A stretch of DNA of 64,000 nt from positions 1 through 64,000 of the forward strand of contig JAANDG010000565.1 of NCBI GenBank assembly GCA_036852015.1, given 5' to 3'. The stretch is from Pelodera strongyloides. Lineage: Eukaryota; Nematoda; Chromadorea; Rhabditida; Rhabditidae. Below the pieces are notes generated by a model, which was not told where the DNA came from, did no database searches, and worked only from the letters and a program-made list of their open reading frames with translations. Made by a program: the position numbers and the translations under genes. Shown here piece by piece: positions 46,301 through 60,000 of this stretch; the stretch's first letter is position 1; each line of letters begins with the position of its first letter.

Positions 46301-48022
46301 GGTAATATATACATTATTTCTGAAGTAGTGGTGCTGAGCAAATTGCCATTCCAAGTGAGGTGTCAACTTGATCGGAGCTGAAATATTCACTATTTTTGAA
46401 AGTCATTATGAAAGGAAATTTACAATATTGAGGACACCAAATCTCATCAATGGTCAACATTATTGAGAACAAATTTCAATATCAACACATCCAACAGCTC
46501 ACCTTTCCCTCCGATGTCCAAATGGACCCCTGGCCAGTAGTGTGTCCCGATGAAAAGGCGTTACTACGTCCATTGGCTGTCCCATTTCGGCAGTAAGTGA
46601 AAGGCGTCTGAGGTTTTCACCAATGGTTGGGTTGTCGTCAACATCTATACTAGAGAAGTCCATTGATTCGGTATTCTTGATCATAGGGCAACTACCTGCA
46701 AACACACCGAAATGACCGAACCGAAATGGTTATCAACATGACACCGAAATTAATTATTTGGACGTTTAGGACATGCGACCATTTACGAATTATTATGCAT
46801 GCTCTATTATCGCTGGGAATTTGTGCAACGTTCGCTTTTGCTCAGCTCATTGAGCTCTAATTTCGTAGCTATGCACCAAAGTGATCGGAGACACTTTTGC
46901 GACTGCACCGCCCTTGAAACGATGTGCAGAACTCAATTACAGGAATTTGGGTGAATGACACGACGCAGTTCAAAATTTCAAGTGTTTTATCTAGTGAACA
47001 AGATTAGAAGTCGTTCGAATACTACGGCATCAAAAATCTCCCGATAAAAATACTTGCCTCCAAATCTACTCGAACTGCTGATCAACGGAGCGATGAATCT
47101 CTTCTTGAGTCGAATTCCTCTTCTCTCTGCCAATGCCACACCTTTATTGGTTGTTGGAGCTCCTCGTTGGATCGAGGCAAAGGAGGTGACAATTCTCTCA
47201 ATTTCTGAGTGTTCTATTGGAGGATCTACCGCACTCGTTCCAGGTTGAACGCATGACGAGTTATCTTGAATTCCGTCAACGTTATGTTGAATAATTGGAA
47301 CAAGGAGCGGGTCGGACGCGTGTCGTTTCCGTCGCAGGTTTGGAGGGTAGAGACAGTTTGTGTCCGGCGCCTTTTCATGTTCTAATACCAAGGGAAATGG
47401 TGGACCGCTTTCCTGCTCGGAACCAGCTGGGGAAGAAGGATTATTCGGAGCGGATAGAGCTCCACTTGGCGGCTGAATCTCGATCTGTAGATTGATTGGC
47501 CTTTGTCTGAAATCGTATCGTTTGAATAGAGAAGGAATTAGAATAATATTATTTAAAATGACCTTAGGCGGTACATGTATTGTACGTATAAAATTCAGGC
47601 TCAAGCTCAAATCACTCACACATTCGCCAATAGATTGAAAGTCGCGTTTGATTTTTTCAACATACGCGGACGCTTGTTTGGTCGACCTGTAAAAAATATA
47701 TTAGTCAACTATCATCAGAGAAACACATGATTTCAAATTTGATTTGTCCGCAATGTTTCTCTGCTAACCAGAAGCATACCGCTATAGTCTTCAAATTACA
47801 AAACCGTTGAACAGAAAAACAGTTCACACCGGATGTCGTTGGACAATCTTCCGGAGTGATCGCGCGTGGTGTGTTGAGAAGCCTCATGTGTTTTTCGACA
47901 AAATCCGGAACGTCGGGTTCGTCAAATAAGGGTGACGGTGTTAAACGCTTGTCAGAATTCCATCCAAAGTGTGGAGAAACACTGATCGAAGAATTGGACA
48001 ACGATCGAGATAGGTCATCCAT
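43392..48022 (-). CDS. Unrecognised Ser/Pro-rich, probably nuclear protein
   Basis: Five minus-strand exons join in frame: 48022-47830, 47686-47620, 47506-47058, 46695-46503 and 43467-43392. They code 325 residues. I do not recognise the family. Visible features are a Ser-rich N-terminus (MDDLSRSLSNSSISVSPHFG), a basic motif GRPNKRPRMLKK that suits a nuclear localisation signal, a Pro/Ser/Gln-rich centre, RRKRHASDP and RRGIRLKKR basic clusters, and an acidic tail (SDSSSDELLMDFDE) like an activation region. There is no signal peptide or membrane helix. The start follows TTTGCAG by two bases. The third intron needs a GC donor (GGAG|GCAAGT). The last exon, across a 3 kb intron holding a transposon, is the least certain: phase fits but its acceptor is weak. 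A transcriptional regulator is an inference from composition only. Confidence 0.62.
44190..46325. mobile_element. TIR-flanked composite element (~2.1 kb)
   Basis: About 130 bases at the left (44190-44330) are the reverse complement of the right end (46190-46325). Both contain the sequence around 'ttctagcgcaccttttcg', with small differences. The outer ends read 'aataatgtatatattaccg' in both orientations. No transposase is visible. Inside lies a reverse-transcriptase relic, probably a secondary insertion. The target duplication is unclear. The element sits in the last intron of the Ser/Pro-rich gene. Confidence 0.78.
44679..45186 (+). pseudogene. CR1/Jockey-type non-LTR retrotransposon reverse-transcriptase relic
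   Basis: Two overlapping frames with one frameshift near 44905 encode the C-terminal thumb region of a non-LTR reverse transcriptase. Typical motifs are INTIRDLGIMVSSDLSFSSH, then YVRPILEYASTVWFP and ERVQNRFTK. The catalytic core and endonuclease are missing, so this is a 5'-truncated, decayed copy. It lies inside the TIR element. Confidence 0.85.
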
Positions 48023-51000
48023 TGCTGCAAACATCATGATGGGAAAAATCAAGTAAACGAACTAAGCATACATGTTTTGCCAAATCTAGCCAAGTAATCG
48101 ATATGCATTCTAATAAGCACACTTAGAGTCTCACGGATCTTTCTCCAGTGGTAAAGATGCTTTGTAAAAAAGCAATCTACTGTAAGCAAGGATTATAAGG
48201 TCTGCAACTCACACATATCCCTGGTTTCCGCCTCGACCTGCATTTTTGAAAGTGAATGGGCTTAAAAATTGGAACTAATTATGATATTTTTATACCAAAA
48301 CGTAACTCCGGAAGTGCGTCACAATAAAATAATTGGCCGGGTTGTATTCTTACACGACAGAAAAGATATTTTCGGAAAGTAAGCATATGACGTAGATAAC
48401 ACAAATCATGCAAGAAAAATTACTGGTAATTATTAGGAAATGTTAGGAAAAGAATATAGAAGTGTACGTCGGGTTCCGGAGATACAGTAATCGTGTAGTT
48501 CCGGTTTACAAAAAGTTAGAGGAAATGGAGGAAAACATTTGAAGAGTAACAAATCCAAGCGCTATTATGTTATACGTATGGTGGCGTACAAATGCTAGGA
48601 AACGAGAGATATTAACATAAACCCGATGGACACTAACGATCAATGCAAATTGTACGATAATGCATTATGCACGAAGCGAAATTTTCAAAGACATCCATGA
48701 AATCTTTTGGTTTCCCAAGCAACGAAGATCCGCCAGAAGGAATGTAGAAAAAAATTGGGTTTTCTGGGATTAACTTACTTATAACAAAAGCCAATGGACT
48801 TGATTGCTGTCTAAGCCGGTCTTATCTCCGGAAAAAAATCAAAAGGATCATTTTTGCACATCTTTTATTGGATTAGGAATATTTTAATTAAAGCTTCGAA
48901 CTTCTTTTTCCCAAGTTCGGCCGCAAGTACCAATGTTTGTACTTTATGTGTATCTGGTTAATACACCGCTGTTTTACTCTGCTAATGTGTCGCCGATCGT
49001 CTCCGTATTCTTTTACTTTGTTTCCCAGCACAGTTTTACAGAAATATTTCTCGTTATGATTCCATACGCACTCAACACCACAAGTATAAGCCAGCGATGT
49101 ATGAGTCACATCTGAATCCACGTTATTTTAGGCCCATTCAAAATGGAAAATAGGCAACATTTGCTTGGTTCCCTAAAAGATGGATGATCGGTTAGTCGTG
49201 TTGGTCCATGAAATGCTATATGTTATGCTCTAGCTGAGTCCGGTCTGCCCGGAGGGGGACGGAGCTTCCGCTGCCATCTCACCTTTTGTAATATTACATA
49301 CGGCCGAGTCTCGCATGTCCGAGATGGCGCAATCGCCGGCCGGCAAATGTTGCCAACGTTTTGATCAATCTTTATTCCGCTCAGACGGAAAGCCGACCGC
49401 ATGACGAGAATGACTGTGAGTTTCTCATGGGCAAATCGTGGTTTGTGATTGCGATCAACAGCAAAAACCAAAAGCAATGGAAACAATTTTTTGTCATTTC
49501 ATGAGACGGGCTCATTTAAGAATTGGGATAGAGATTTGTTAAATAACCGGGACACAACCGGGACACAACAACCATCATCAAACGCGACAAAGGCAATTTG
49601 AATTTTTTTCGGCGTGTTTTCAACAACAACTATAATACTGTTACTGTAAATCATCATATAATCATCATAAGACGGGTAGTTAGGCTGTGTGCGTGAAGCA
49701 ACAATGAAAATTTCGTTGAGTAATCATTAATGAGAATATTACCGAAAGCATAAATCAGAGTTTTGATTTATTTGTGACAAAAACTCGGAAGTCCATTAAT
49801 TTCAGACGACCTATCGGAAATTGGAAATTTAATCATGTAGTTAATTTCACAAGTTGTTTGTATAAGGGAATATAACGATTTGAGGGCTGCTGAAGATTTA
49901 GAGTCGTTGCACATTATTTCAGTCACATTTTGCAAAAAAATAAGGACAGTAATAATGAAGGCCGGACAAAGAAGGGCTCAGGCGGCAGACCGTCTTTTGT
50001 TGATATGAGTATGCATAAGGAGAAGAGGGACGAAACTAGCTGGTCGTTCGGAAAATCGACGCCGCATCAGTAAGTTAAACGAAGTAACTGGGTAAAGATT
50101 TGGTGACATGACATTTGCTGACATATACAATTCTCGCAATAATGACGTGAGTTGATATTTTTGTGAATAATAATAATCTAGTGTTAAAAATAAATATGAT
50201 ACCTTGGGTAACAGCGAGTGGAAAGTACGTAAATGACTTTTTGATTGGATATTTCGAGGTGGGGGAGAAGATATGAAATAGGGGATTAGAACAGCATAGT
50301 TGTCATAATCTTGTCATAATCTCAGTCTCCTAGCTACCACCGGGTGTATTTGCTAAGCTTTCGATATGACGAACTTATAAAAAATGCAAAAAAAAAAACC
50401 GAATCACTGCTCTGACTACACACATCCATTCAAGGTATATTGTTACGCTGTTCCTAATGTGCTAACCTCTAAAATGTAAAGATTGTAAACAAACGTAGAG
50501 CTGGCAGAAAATGGGTTTATTAGTGGGAGTGCATCGTATTTATTAATAAAAATACAGAGTATATTTGTCACGCAACGCATTTTGTAGTCGTGGAAAATCC
50601 TGAAAAATTCTGTCGAAAACTAGTAGGCTGGGAAATAAGTAGTTTCCCTACACCTCGCGGAATGTTATTTTGGAAGAAAAAGGGAAATAAAAGTGGTCAG
50701 AATAAAGTAATACTATCACGTTTTCTAACTTTTTTTTGCTTGGAGGTATATGTGGAACACAACCTTCCGATGGTCATTGTTTTGGATAAACTTATTGAGC
50801 CAATCACATCAATATCTTTTTCGTTTGGCTAATCTTGCATATCGCAAATTATGCCAATGAAACCATAGGAAGGTTCTCTTTAAGTCTCTCTATATCTCTA
50901 TATCTCTCTATCATGGTATAGTTTCTTCTCTCCCTGTCCCACTCTATCTCTCAACGTTTCTTTCTCTCTGGGCGGAGTCACGTTTTGACCTATCTTTCCT

Positions 51001-51079
51001 CTTTCCCAGGGATCCTGCCACAGACGTTGTCGCTTTACCTTTGCTGAATCGTCTGGGAACGGTGTACATCGTCGCAGAG
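48023..51079. other. Intergenic, no confident gene
   Basis: About 3 kb between divergent genes. Open stretches at 49223-49486 (-) and 50583-50832 (+) lack convincing starts, splice sites or motifs. TC-rich microsatellite-like sequence occurs at about 50880-50915. Confidence 0.45.
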
Positions 51080-54000
51080 ATGCGCTATCTTCTAGCTCTA
51101 CTACTGCTAGCTGCAATAGCCGATGGAGGTGGGCTCCCAATTGTTTACCATTTCCCTTTTTATTTATTTATTTTTATTTGGCTCAACTTCGTGCCCTACT
51201 ATGTGCTTTTCTCTGCTCGAAAGGTGTTACTTGCGAGTTATTTGTGGATTCTGCAGTTTGTTTGTAGAAATAGATGTTGAACTTTCCTCATTGCTTCCTA
51301 ATTGATAATGTATTATGGCACATAGTCGATCAACAATTTATCAAATAACATAGCAGCGGGAACCGCTTAAGTCTCTACAAACGTGTTTTCTTTCGCTTTC
51401 TGGCAGCGCTGCCGACCTTATGATAACAGAATGTTGAACCTTCACCCGTTCTTTCCCTAGATTTACTATTATTAGCAATCAAAACCGCCACCTTTGCTCT
51501 TGTTTCGAGTTGGTCGGTTAAGGTTCAGAAAAGACATTGCAAATTGTTGGTTGTCGGACAACCTTATTTGTGCCTTAAATGGGCTCCTTCAAGGCGTTCT
51601 TATGGCCCAGATAGATGAAGTGTTGCAAGCTAGCAGGAAAAACCTTCCTTTGTTTAGCTCGGATCTCGGTGTCACGTGGCAAAAATGCGACGAAGTTGGA
51701 CGATCTTTGTGCTCGAATGCATAATAATACAGCACTTGAGGTTTGTACACGTATGCTCATGTACTGTTACAATGCTTAACAAGCAACATCACGATATCAT
51801 CTAGTATTCCCACTTTACAGTCGATTGAAATTGCAGGGTGTTGAACCAATTGAAATGCTGAAGGACACTGCTTACGAATGTCAGAGGAAATGTGTGGACA
51901 TGTGGCCTCAATGCACTGCAGGTTCGTAATATTTGATTTTAACATTTATTAACCAACTAACTACATATTTCAATATTTTCTTTTTCTTTTCGATTTCGAT
52001 TACAATATGGTGTTGTCGTAACTTTTCCTCTTTAACAAAAACCAATGAGATAAATTTCTTATCCTCTGACAACTTTCTTTGAGTCCAATATTTCTCATTG
52101 ATTTATTAACGTGTCACATTTGCAACTGGGAGAGATTCATCTTGAATTGCAGAGAGAGACCTAAGGAGCAAACACCTCCAGGAGGTTTCTTACAGCAACA
52201 AATATTAGTTTCTCAATGTTGCGTGGAATGTGATAATCAAAGCGTTGTTCGGTAAAACTACAAGAAATTGTCCGACGCATGACTTCATGATTGCACATTA
52301 CTGTATCTTTTAGCACTTTTAACATACATTATCATAGTACTGTACGTTTTGGAAGAGAAATAATTGTTTTATAGATATTGTTCCGCATACTTCAAGACAA
52401 TAAAGCGTTATAGTAGCGCTCCCTTGCATTCCAACTGCTCTTCGTTTAGACTATGCCAACCTGATAATGCTCACAACATGAATCATCATTGTTCGTATTC
52501 TATCTATCCTCAAGCATATTCCTACTTCCTGCTGATATGCTAACTTTAACAAGAGGCCCATCAATCTTGCTCAAACCCGAAAAAGCTTGGCCAACAAATC
52601 TCCCAGTGCGATAAAAGTGAGAAAGAGGGATCACAAGCAACAGTTGCAGTGAGATATTGTTCCAGCTTCGATTCACAATGTGAAGCGGAGAATGATTGCA
52701 ACAGCTCAGGGAGATGAAAGCAAAAATCAACGTTCTTATAGCAACGTATTATATATACGATTTTTACACAAAGTCCAAACTGATTGAAAGATATTCCAGT
52801 TGTGTATTACTACCTTCACAACGAGACGAAACACCACTTTTGCTATCTGTTCGAGAAGAACTCCGTTCATGAGAAGGTAAGTATCTTTGAGGACATTTTT
52901 GGATTTTAATTATTTTGTGCAATTCTGTACATTACGAAAAAGATAAGGGCATGCTCGGTAAAATCTCAACTTTTGCGCGTCGTGTAAACGTTCGCATATG
53001 TATCCATTTTGACTTGAAATCTCATTATTTAATGGATTTCACTTAATATTAAATCCAAGACATAATTCCGGCGATGCTTGATCTAGCTTGATCTATATGG
53101 AATTTTTTTTATCAGTTTTGAGTTTTCTTGTGGATATATAGACAAAAGTGACTGAGCCATTTTACAACGGTCCATCAGCTTGGTTATCCTCAAAAATGTG
53201 ACATGCTGGCAAAGGAATCAAAAAAGAAGTTGAGCTTGAAACATGTCATGATCCATCTCAGAGAGAATAGCACGCGGACAGACGAACTTGACTTGTAATA
53301 GGAAACTAGCTGAACTAGTGAACATTACGATACTGTACGCATTGCAAAGGGCATTGTATACATTACAAGCCTACAATATCAGACGTACAAGCGCGTACAG
53401 AGCCCATTTTGTCTATGTCCAAAAGTTGTCTGTCAATCTAGGAAGACGGTGCCCCATATGGATATTATATTGCAGGTCGCACTTGTGGAGCAGAAGCCAG
53501 AGAGCAAGAAAGATCTTGTGAGAATGCTGGAAATTGTTGCTGATTGTCACCAATTTGATGCTCATCCACCATTGGCAGAGGATGGAATTGCCTCTTCAAC
53601 TGATAAGGTGGACAGAAAGAAGAGACGTAAGTGGAGCACTGCTTGTTAATAATGAGAGCAGACTGAGTACTTATTGCAGGTTCATTTTTAGAGCTAATTT
53701 CTTTCAGAAAATGGCGATGAAACGCTGATCAAGACATTGGGAGAGTGGACTGACTGGAGCGATTGCTCTACAGGTTTGTTCGACTCGAGAAATCGCAACA
53801 GTTTTAGAAATGAGAAAAGGATGCCATATCATTTATTCTTCGCAGGCTTTTTACATGCCATTTAGCATCAAGTCAAGAAAAAGGAAGAGATTTAGCCGCA
53901 TAATCTGACTACAGTAGTCAACAAAAGAAAAATATCGCGCGTTCAATATGCAGATGTTGCAATCATGATGGATGCAATATGTTTTCCTCAATTTAAGATA

Positions 54001-57000
54001 TCGGACACGGAGTCCGCTCGCAAGCTTGTGAATACGGTAGAAAGATCCAACGTCGCGGTTGTCCGGCCAGACAGCCTCCACAGAGGATTGAGAACTTCCA
54101 GGTTGAAACTTGTAGTTCAAGCACTTTGTTGAAGTTAGGAATGCCGCAAAGTGCGTAGTATTTATAAATTGTATTAAATAAATAAAGTATTACTATTAAA
54201 TATTGTAATAAAGTATGCGTAGTAAAGCACGGATTTAATAATAATTAATGTAGGTGTTTGTGCTAACTGAATGTAGTACGGTAAATGAATACTCTCGCTG
54301 ATATTTTCTCTAACAACCCCCTTTTTCAGTTCCAGCAGCCCGATCCTCGTATGGATCCCCGTTTTCAGCAGGTATGTGGTTGTAAGCTTGGAGAAAAGTG
54401 CAATGTCTCACGATGGAGCCTTTCATGAACAAGGTGCATATATAACATTTCAGCAGCAACAGCGTCCTGATCCCCGTCAAGATCCTCGTTATCAACAACA
54501 GGTATTTAGTTCAATAGTGATGCATTCAAACAAAACTTGGAGAGTATTGTAGAATATTGTTTTCTTTATTCGTGTACAAAACAGTAGAAAAACATAGTTG
54601 TTAGTACCGCGCATTATCCTCACCGCCTTTCATTAATCCACTTACCACCTTACCCAGCTTGCACAACAACAACAGGAGCGCCTTCGCCAGCAACACCTGC
54701 AACAACAACAGCAACTCCAATTGCAGCAGCAGCAACGGCCGCCACAACCGGTATAGACCACGACTTTTTGACCGACTAACTCTCTATTCCTAAAACATGT
54801 GTGCACAAGAAAATCAAAAACAATAGAATGCTAGAAGAGAGTCAGAAACGTGCACAGATTAGGCAAACGCTCTCGCTTCTTTTGTGCCGTTATGTTATAT
54901 TGATTTAAATGCAGTATATCCACTTTTCGAATGTGTGCTTAGGTTAGTCGAGCACCCAACATACTTAGTTGAATGTTGATCCTAAACGAGTTCAGCAGCC
55001 GCCACGACAACAGCAGCCCGTCATTCCTCCACAACAGCAAGCACCACAACCTTTCCCACAGGTTTTTCTAACTGCCTAACATGCTTTCACATCCACTCAT
55101 TGACACGAAATTCATTGACTTGTGTATATAGTTTTCGAATTCGTTACTTGCATGGTTTGTTCAAATGTTGTTTTGCATTAGAAGTGACATTTAGTTCAAG
55201 CATTTCAGGTGACCGATCCTCACCAAGACCCACGATACCTTCAGCAGGTTGGTTAAGTTTATTCTCTCATGGTTATTTTTTCTTTATCTTCAACGCAAAG
55301 CATTTCTAGCAATTTCCGTTTTGCGCCGCTTTGCTTCAGGCTTCCGTGCTTTATATGTAGAAATTATGCTACTAGGACTAGGGCAGGGCTCTTCCCATGA
55401 AGTTTTCTCTTGCGTGCCACTAGCTTAATGGTTCTCTACTGCTTCTACAGCTTCCTAATCTGCACAATTAAACTGTTTAGCAACAAGAACATCAGCGCCG
55501 AGTTGCTGCCCAACGTCAAGCCCAAGCAGCACAAATTCAGGTAAGCAGTGATCCTATACATAATAAAATATTCGTGTTCACATGACTTCTGGCAAAGTAA
55601 TATTAGACAAAAACACGCGGATTTTCTATTTATGACGTTGATCGACTGAGTATTGAACGGGTCATTAGCACAACAACCAGATACGTCAATGAAGAATATT
55701 TTCCTTTTTTTTCAGCAGCAACGAGAGCAGAACCTTCTCCAGGCTCAGGTAACATTTTACCGTTGCATGAAGTTAAGAGAGACTCTTTGGAAAATACTTT
55801 GTGCGTAGTTCCCGTGCTTGAAATACACTGCCTTATTTAAAAAAGCATAATGAAAGTCCGATATTTAATGCGTTCATACAAATTTCAGCCGCCTCAAACT
55901 GTTGAGGTTTGCCGTTTAATAATCGTATTTTCAATGTGTTTATCCTTGTTTCGGTTATCTTTTTCTTTTTCGTTAAGCTCTGCCTTGCAAATACTTTCGT
56001 CCTCTGGTTTATACTTTCGTTAAATCAAACAACGTGATTATTCATTCTATGCTACGTTTGCTCCAAAGGAAGACCGCTTTACAACGAAGCTAAACATTTC
56101 TAGAATACAGTTTTTTTCAATAGGGTCCTTTGAGCGTCAAAACTTGGGTTAAAATTTAAGGGCTCATCAAATGCACCACAACTGGTGCATCTTCGTAACT
56201 TGGGTACCACGGGTCTAGTAGACGTTCCCCAACCTTCTACACAGAGAGAACAGTCGCAGGTTTAAAAAGCTCATGATATACAAGTTTTCAAAGGCCATTC
56301 AGTGAACCCTCTGTGAAAATAACCTCCCATAAACTCCCCTAGTATTCTTTGTATTCCGGGACTTTTTTACACAACCTAAAAAAAAATAGAGTTGAGCATT
56401 ATTTTACCGTTTCTGTTAAAGTAGGTGTGTTTTTATTATTTTTTGGGTGTTTTCAGATTCCATCCCAGCACGCATTTGTCTAATCAGCCCATTATTACAT
56501 TTTTATTTTATTTTATTTCATTGGTTAGTGTGTTCTGTGAAGAGAAATTTGCAACGGAAACTCATTTGTGTTTTACTTTAGGCCCACCAACAACAGTACG
56601 CGCAACAATATCAGCAAAGGTTGGTTAACTTTTTTTAAAGTCACCACTGTTCACAGGACAGATGAAATAAGAAGGTAAAATAGGCTGGTAGATGGACAGC
56701 TCCAGCTCGAAACTTGAGTCTACGCCGTCTAGCATGACTTAGATGTATACATATTTATTAGATGCCTTTCGCAATTAAATATAGTGTAAGCTAGAAGGCA
56801 GAAGTTGAACCTTTCTAGAATGACAGTAATGAGACATCCCGCCCAACCTCACGCTCAGCCTTGCGCTGGCGGCGTTTGCGCACCCAGGGTACGAAAGTGC
56901 ATGAAACAATTTTGGTTTTGCGTGAAAATTTTACCCTCAGAAGGTTACGAACAACGTGCATGTTCGCTAAAATAGGAACTTAGGTTAACACTAACCTGAA

Positions 57001-60000
57001 TCCAAGTTGACTAATCAACCAGCCGCTACTTACCAGAATGTCACTGTATTAAGAAACTTTTCTGCAACCCAGTTGTCAAACTAACAAACATGCTTGTTTT
57101 ACTGCTTGTGCTAGTAGGCATATTGTAGGCTCAGCCACCTGCACCGCAGCCCCCGCAGCCCCAACCTCAGCCCCAGCTACCACCCACACAGGTGATTCAG
57201 CACAACATTTTGTTTATTGCTAACGCTTACTAGGAAGCGGTACACAAGCATCAGCTTTATATTTTTCAATTTATTTTTTTCGCAGTCTTCCCAAAAGGGT
57301 GCGAGCCCTAGAATCCGTCAATTTAGTGTATAGTTCGCCATTATTGTTCGTACATTATTTACGGTGACTGAGTTCTTGATTCTATAATCCATGGAACATG
57401 CGATCAACCTATTTATAAATATGAGGAATAGTAAAATTAAATTATGAAAGTAAGAAAAATAAAAAAGATAATAATGCATTAATTTAGCATTATACCCCGT
57501 TTCGACCCAAATCGCATACGAGGGTTTATAATACATTACAGGCCCCATACGCGGTGCAGCCAACTCGTTACCGCCCAGCACCACCCCCTCCACCCGTTTG
57601 TAAGGGGGATGGATGCCCACCTCGGCCGCAAGAAAATGGTGAGAGCGAACTAAATTTCTGGGAGGATGTTGCTTGCATACTTCTTGTCGGAACTTCTAGC
57701 AAACATCAAAATATCCTAGCATTTGAGATTTATGAATTTATGAGAGGTTTCCTCAAGTCTAGAGGGCACGGATTATTAGTTTAAGTTGTCCAGGTCAATG
57801 GCACGATTGGTCCGACTGGAGTGAGTGTTCATGCACTTGTGGAGATGGACTCAAGTCGAGAAGAAGGGAATGCAACGGAAACAACTGCCAGGTATTCTCA
57901 TCACATTTGAAATGCTCTTTTCTGTGTTAACTCTATGGACCAGTTAAGATCTTCGGCAAATAAACCGCATGACAATAATCGATAAGTTACCTTAATGAGT
58001 CCACTAAATTCGCTACTTTCTATGTATCAAAATATTCGCATATTAACTGCATGCACTATGTTCTTATCATTGCAAGTTGTTGTGTTGTTTTTGCATGTTG
58101 CATGAAATGTTTTGGTTCAGCGTCTGGTCCACATGTACTGCCGCGGACCCTGGTGTCAGGTAACAGTATATGCACTCGAAAACGACAGTTGAACTAATGT
58201 CACACTGTTTCTCGCCTCAAACGTACGAAAAGCAAAAGAAAAGTGTAACGTTCGAACTTTTTGACCGCCCAAGTTCAGGATACAAGGGCTAATTAAAGCA
58301 TGGACATTAATCATATGGCTCAATGGAAGGAAATGATAAACCCCAAAGCTAAACAACAACTAAAACAATGGATCGACCACTGAGATATTAAATTAAACAT
58401 AAAGCGACAATGCAAAATATATTATTACTATAAATATTGTTTTCAGGGTGCTGATATGGAGACAGCCCCTTGTAATATGGGCCCTTGTCAGACTTGGTCT
58501 GAGTGGTGCGAGTGGAGTGAATGCAAGGTACTCCTGATCTTATTTGGGCTTCACGAACAATTAGAAATTTATAGCAGCAGTTCTTTTGATTTCCTATTCG
58601 AAAAGGATTAACATGGCGCAAAACCATAATTTGCACTGGTATCAGTTGTAAATTTAGGGTTCATGTGGACGTGGAGAGCGCACTCGTACCCGATTCTGCT
58701 TCCTAGGAACTCAACGCTGCGATGGAAAGGACTTTGAGGTACTTCTTTCCGGCCCATAATCTAATGCTAATGTTTTTAAAACTGCCGCCGAATTTTGCCA
58801 GGTCCTATGGTTTGGTTTGTTTGGACGTGAAAAACGTGAAATAGAGAGAACCTAAATGAACAGTTTTTTAACAGACCAATGTCGTGCAAAAGCAAGCCGC
58901 ATATATTCTTTAATTAGGCTGAAGTCTGCAATGCTGGTCCTTGCCCCGAATGGAGTGAGTGGGAAGACTGGTCGCAGTGTTCAGTCACTTGTGGCAGTGG
59001 AACAATCTCCCGACAGAGGACCTGCCTGGGAGGAGTGCATGGAGATCATTTGTGTCCAGGTGCTTGATTCTTACTATAATTCAATCGTTTGTGGTAAGGA
59101 TGAAACGTAACGCAGTCTTTGTTGAGTATCTAATTGAAGGAGTTCACACCATTCACAGTGACTTTTGTCACGCAAAGGAACAAGGGACATTCATTATTAC
59201 CAAACAAAATGTTTAGGACCTCGCAGTGAGGAGCAGGCTTGCAACTTGGGACCATGCTCTGTTTGGGAACAATGGCAGGAATGGAGTCAGTGCAGTGCTT
59301 CATGCGGAGACGGAATGAAGAAGAGGATTAGAGTGTGTCAGTATGGAACTGATTGTCATGGACCCGCTGAGGTACTTTTCCTTATTCCCCTAAGCAGTAC
59401 AGAGTTTATTCAATACTACACACATTTAAAGCGGATCAATTATGCCGATCACGGTACACTGAGAAGATACTTGTTTAGGAAACCCTTTTCTGCTATGGAC
59501 CTCCTTGCTCGGCTTGGACAGAGTGGTGTGAATGGTCGGCGTGCAGGCAAGCAATTGTGCTCATCTTTCGTTTCAGAACCAAAACCATTATACATTTTTC
59601 GCGCTCACCTAACAAGCTTTATCGTTAAAAATACAAGATTTTAGTGCTCGCTGTGGCCCTGGACAGAGATCTCGCACTAGAGCATGTTTGACTGGTGACG
59701 GAGCTGAATCCACCGACTGCGCCGGACCTAGCCATGTAAGTAACATTTGAGATATTGAATAGCAGTTCGCAGAAAGATATTCCGATAACCCCATTTTCGT
59801 GGAAAATATAACAATGTCTTCATCATATTGATATTATAATCTATATCATCGGTAAGCTTACAGGAAACCGTGTTGTGTAACGAAGGACAGTGCTGCTCCT
59901 GGTCGGATTGGTGTCCGTGGTCACAATGCGATAAGGATTGTGGTGGTGGACAGGCCTTCAGAACCAGAGTCTGCCAGAGAAATGGAGGTAGAGAAGGGAG

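Noticed and set aside
49223..49486. 87-codon minus-strand frame (possible gene)
   Set aside because: No motif, no convincing splice partner, and local GC-rich repeats. Not enough to call a gene.
50590..50832. 80-codon + strand frame before the TSP1 gene
   Set aside because: It starts without ATG and has no splice sites or recognisable domain. It could be a transposon fragment, but I cannot support that.
57287..57332. Additional TSP1-gene exon ([15 protein letters not shown] then stop)
   Set aside because: It has an acceptor but ends in a stop and would break the in-frame join of 57191 to 57542. At most it is an alternative end.
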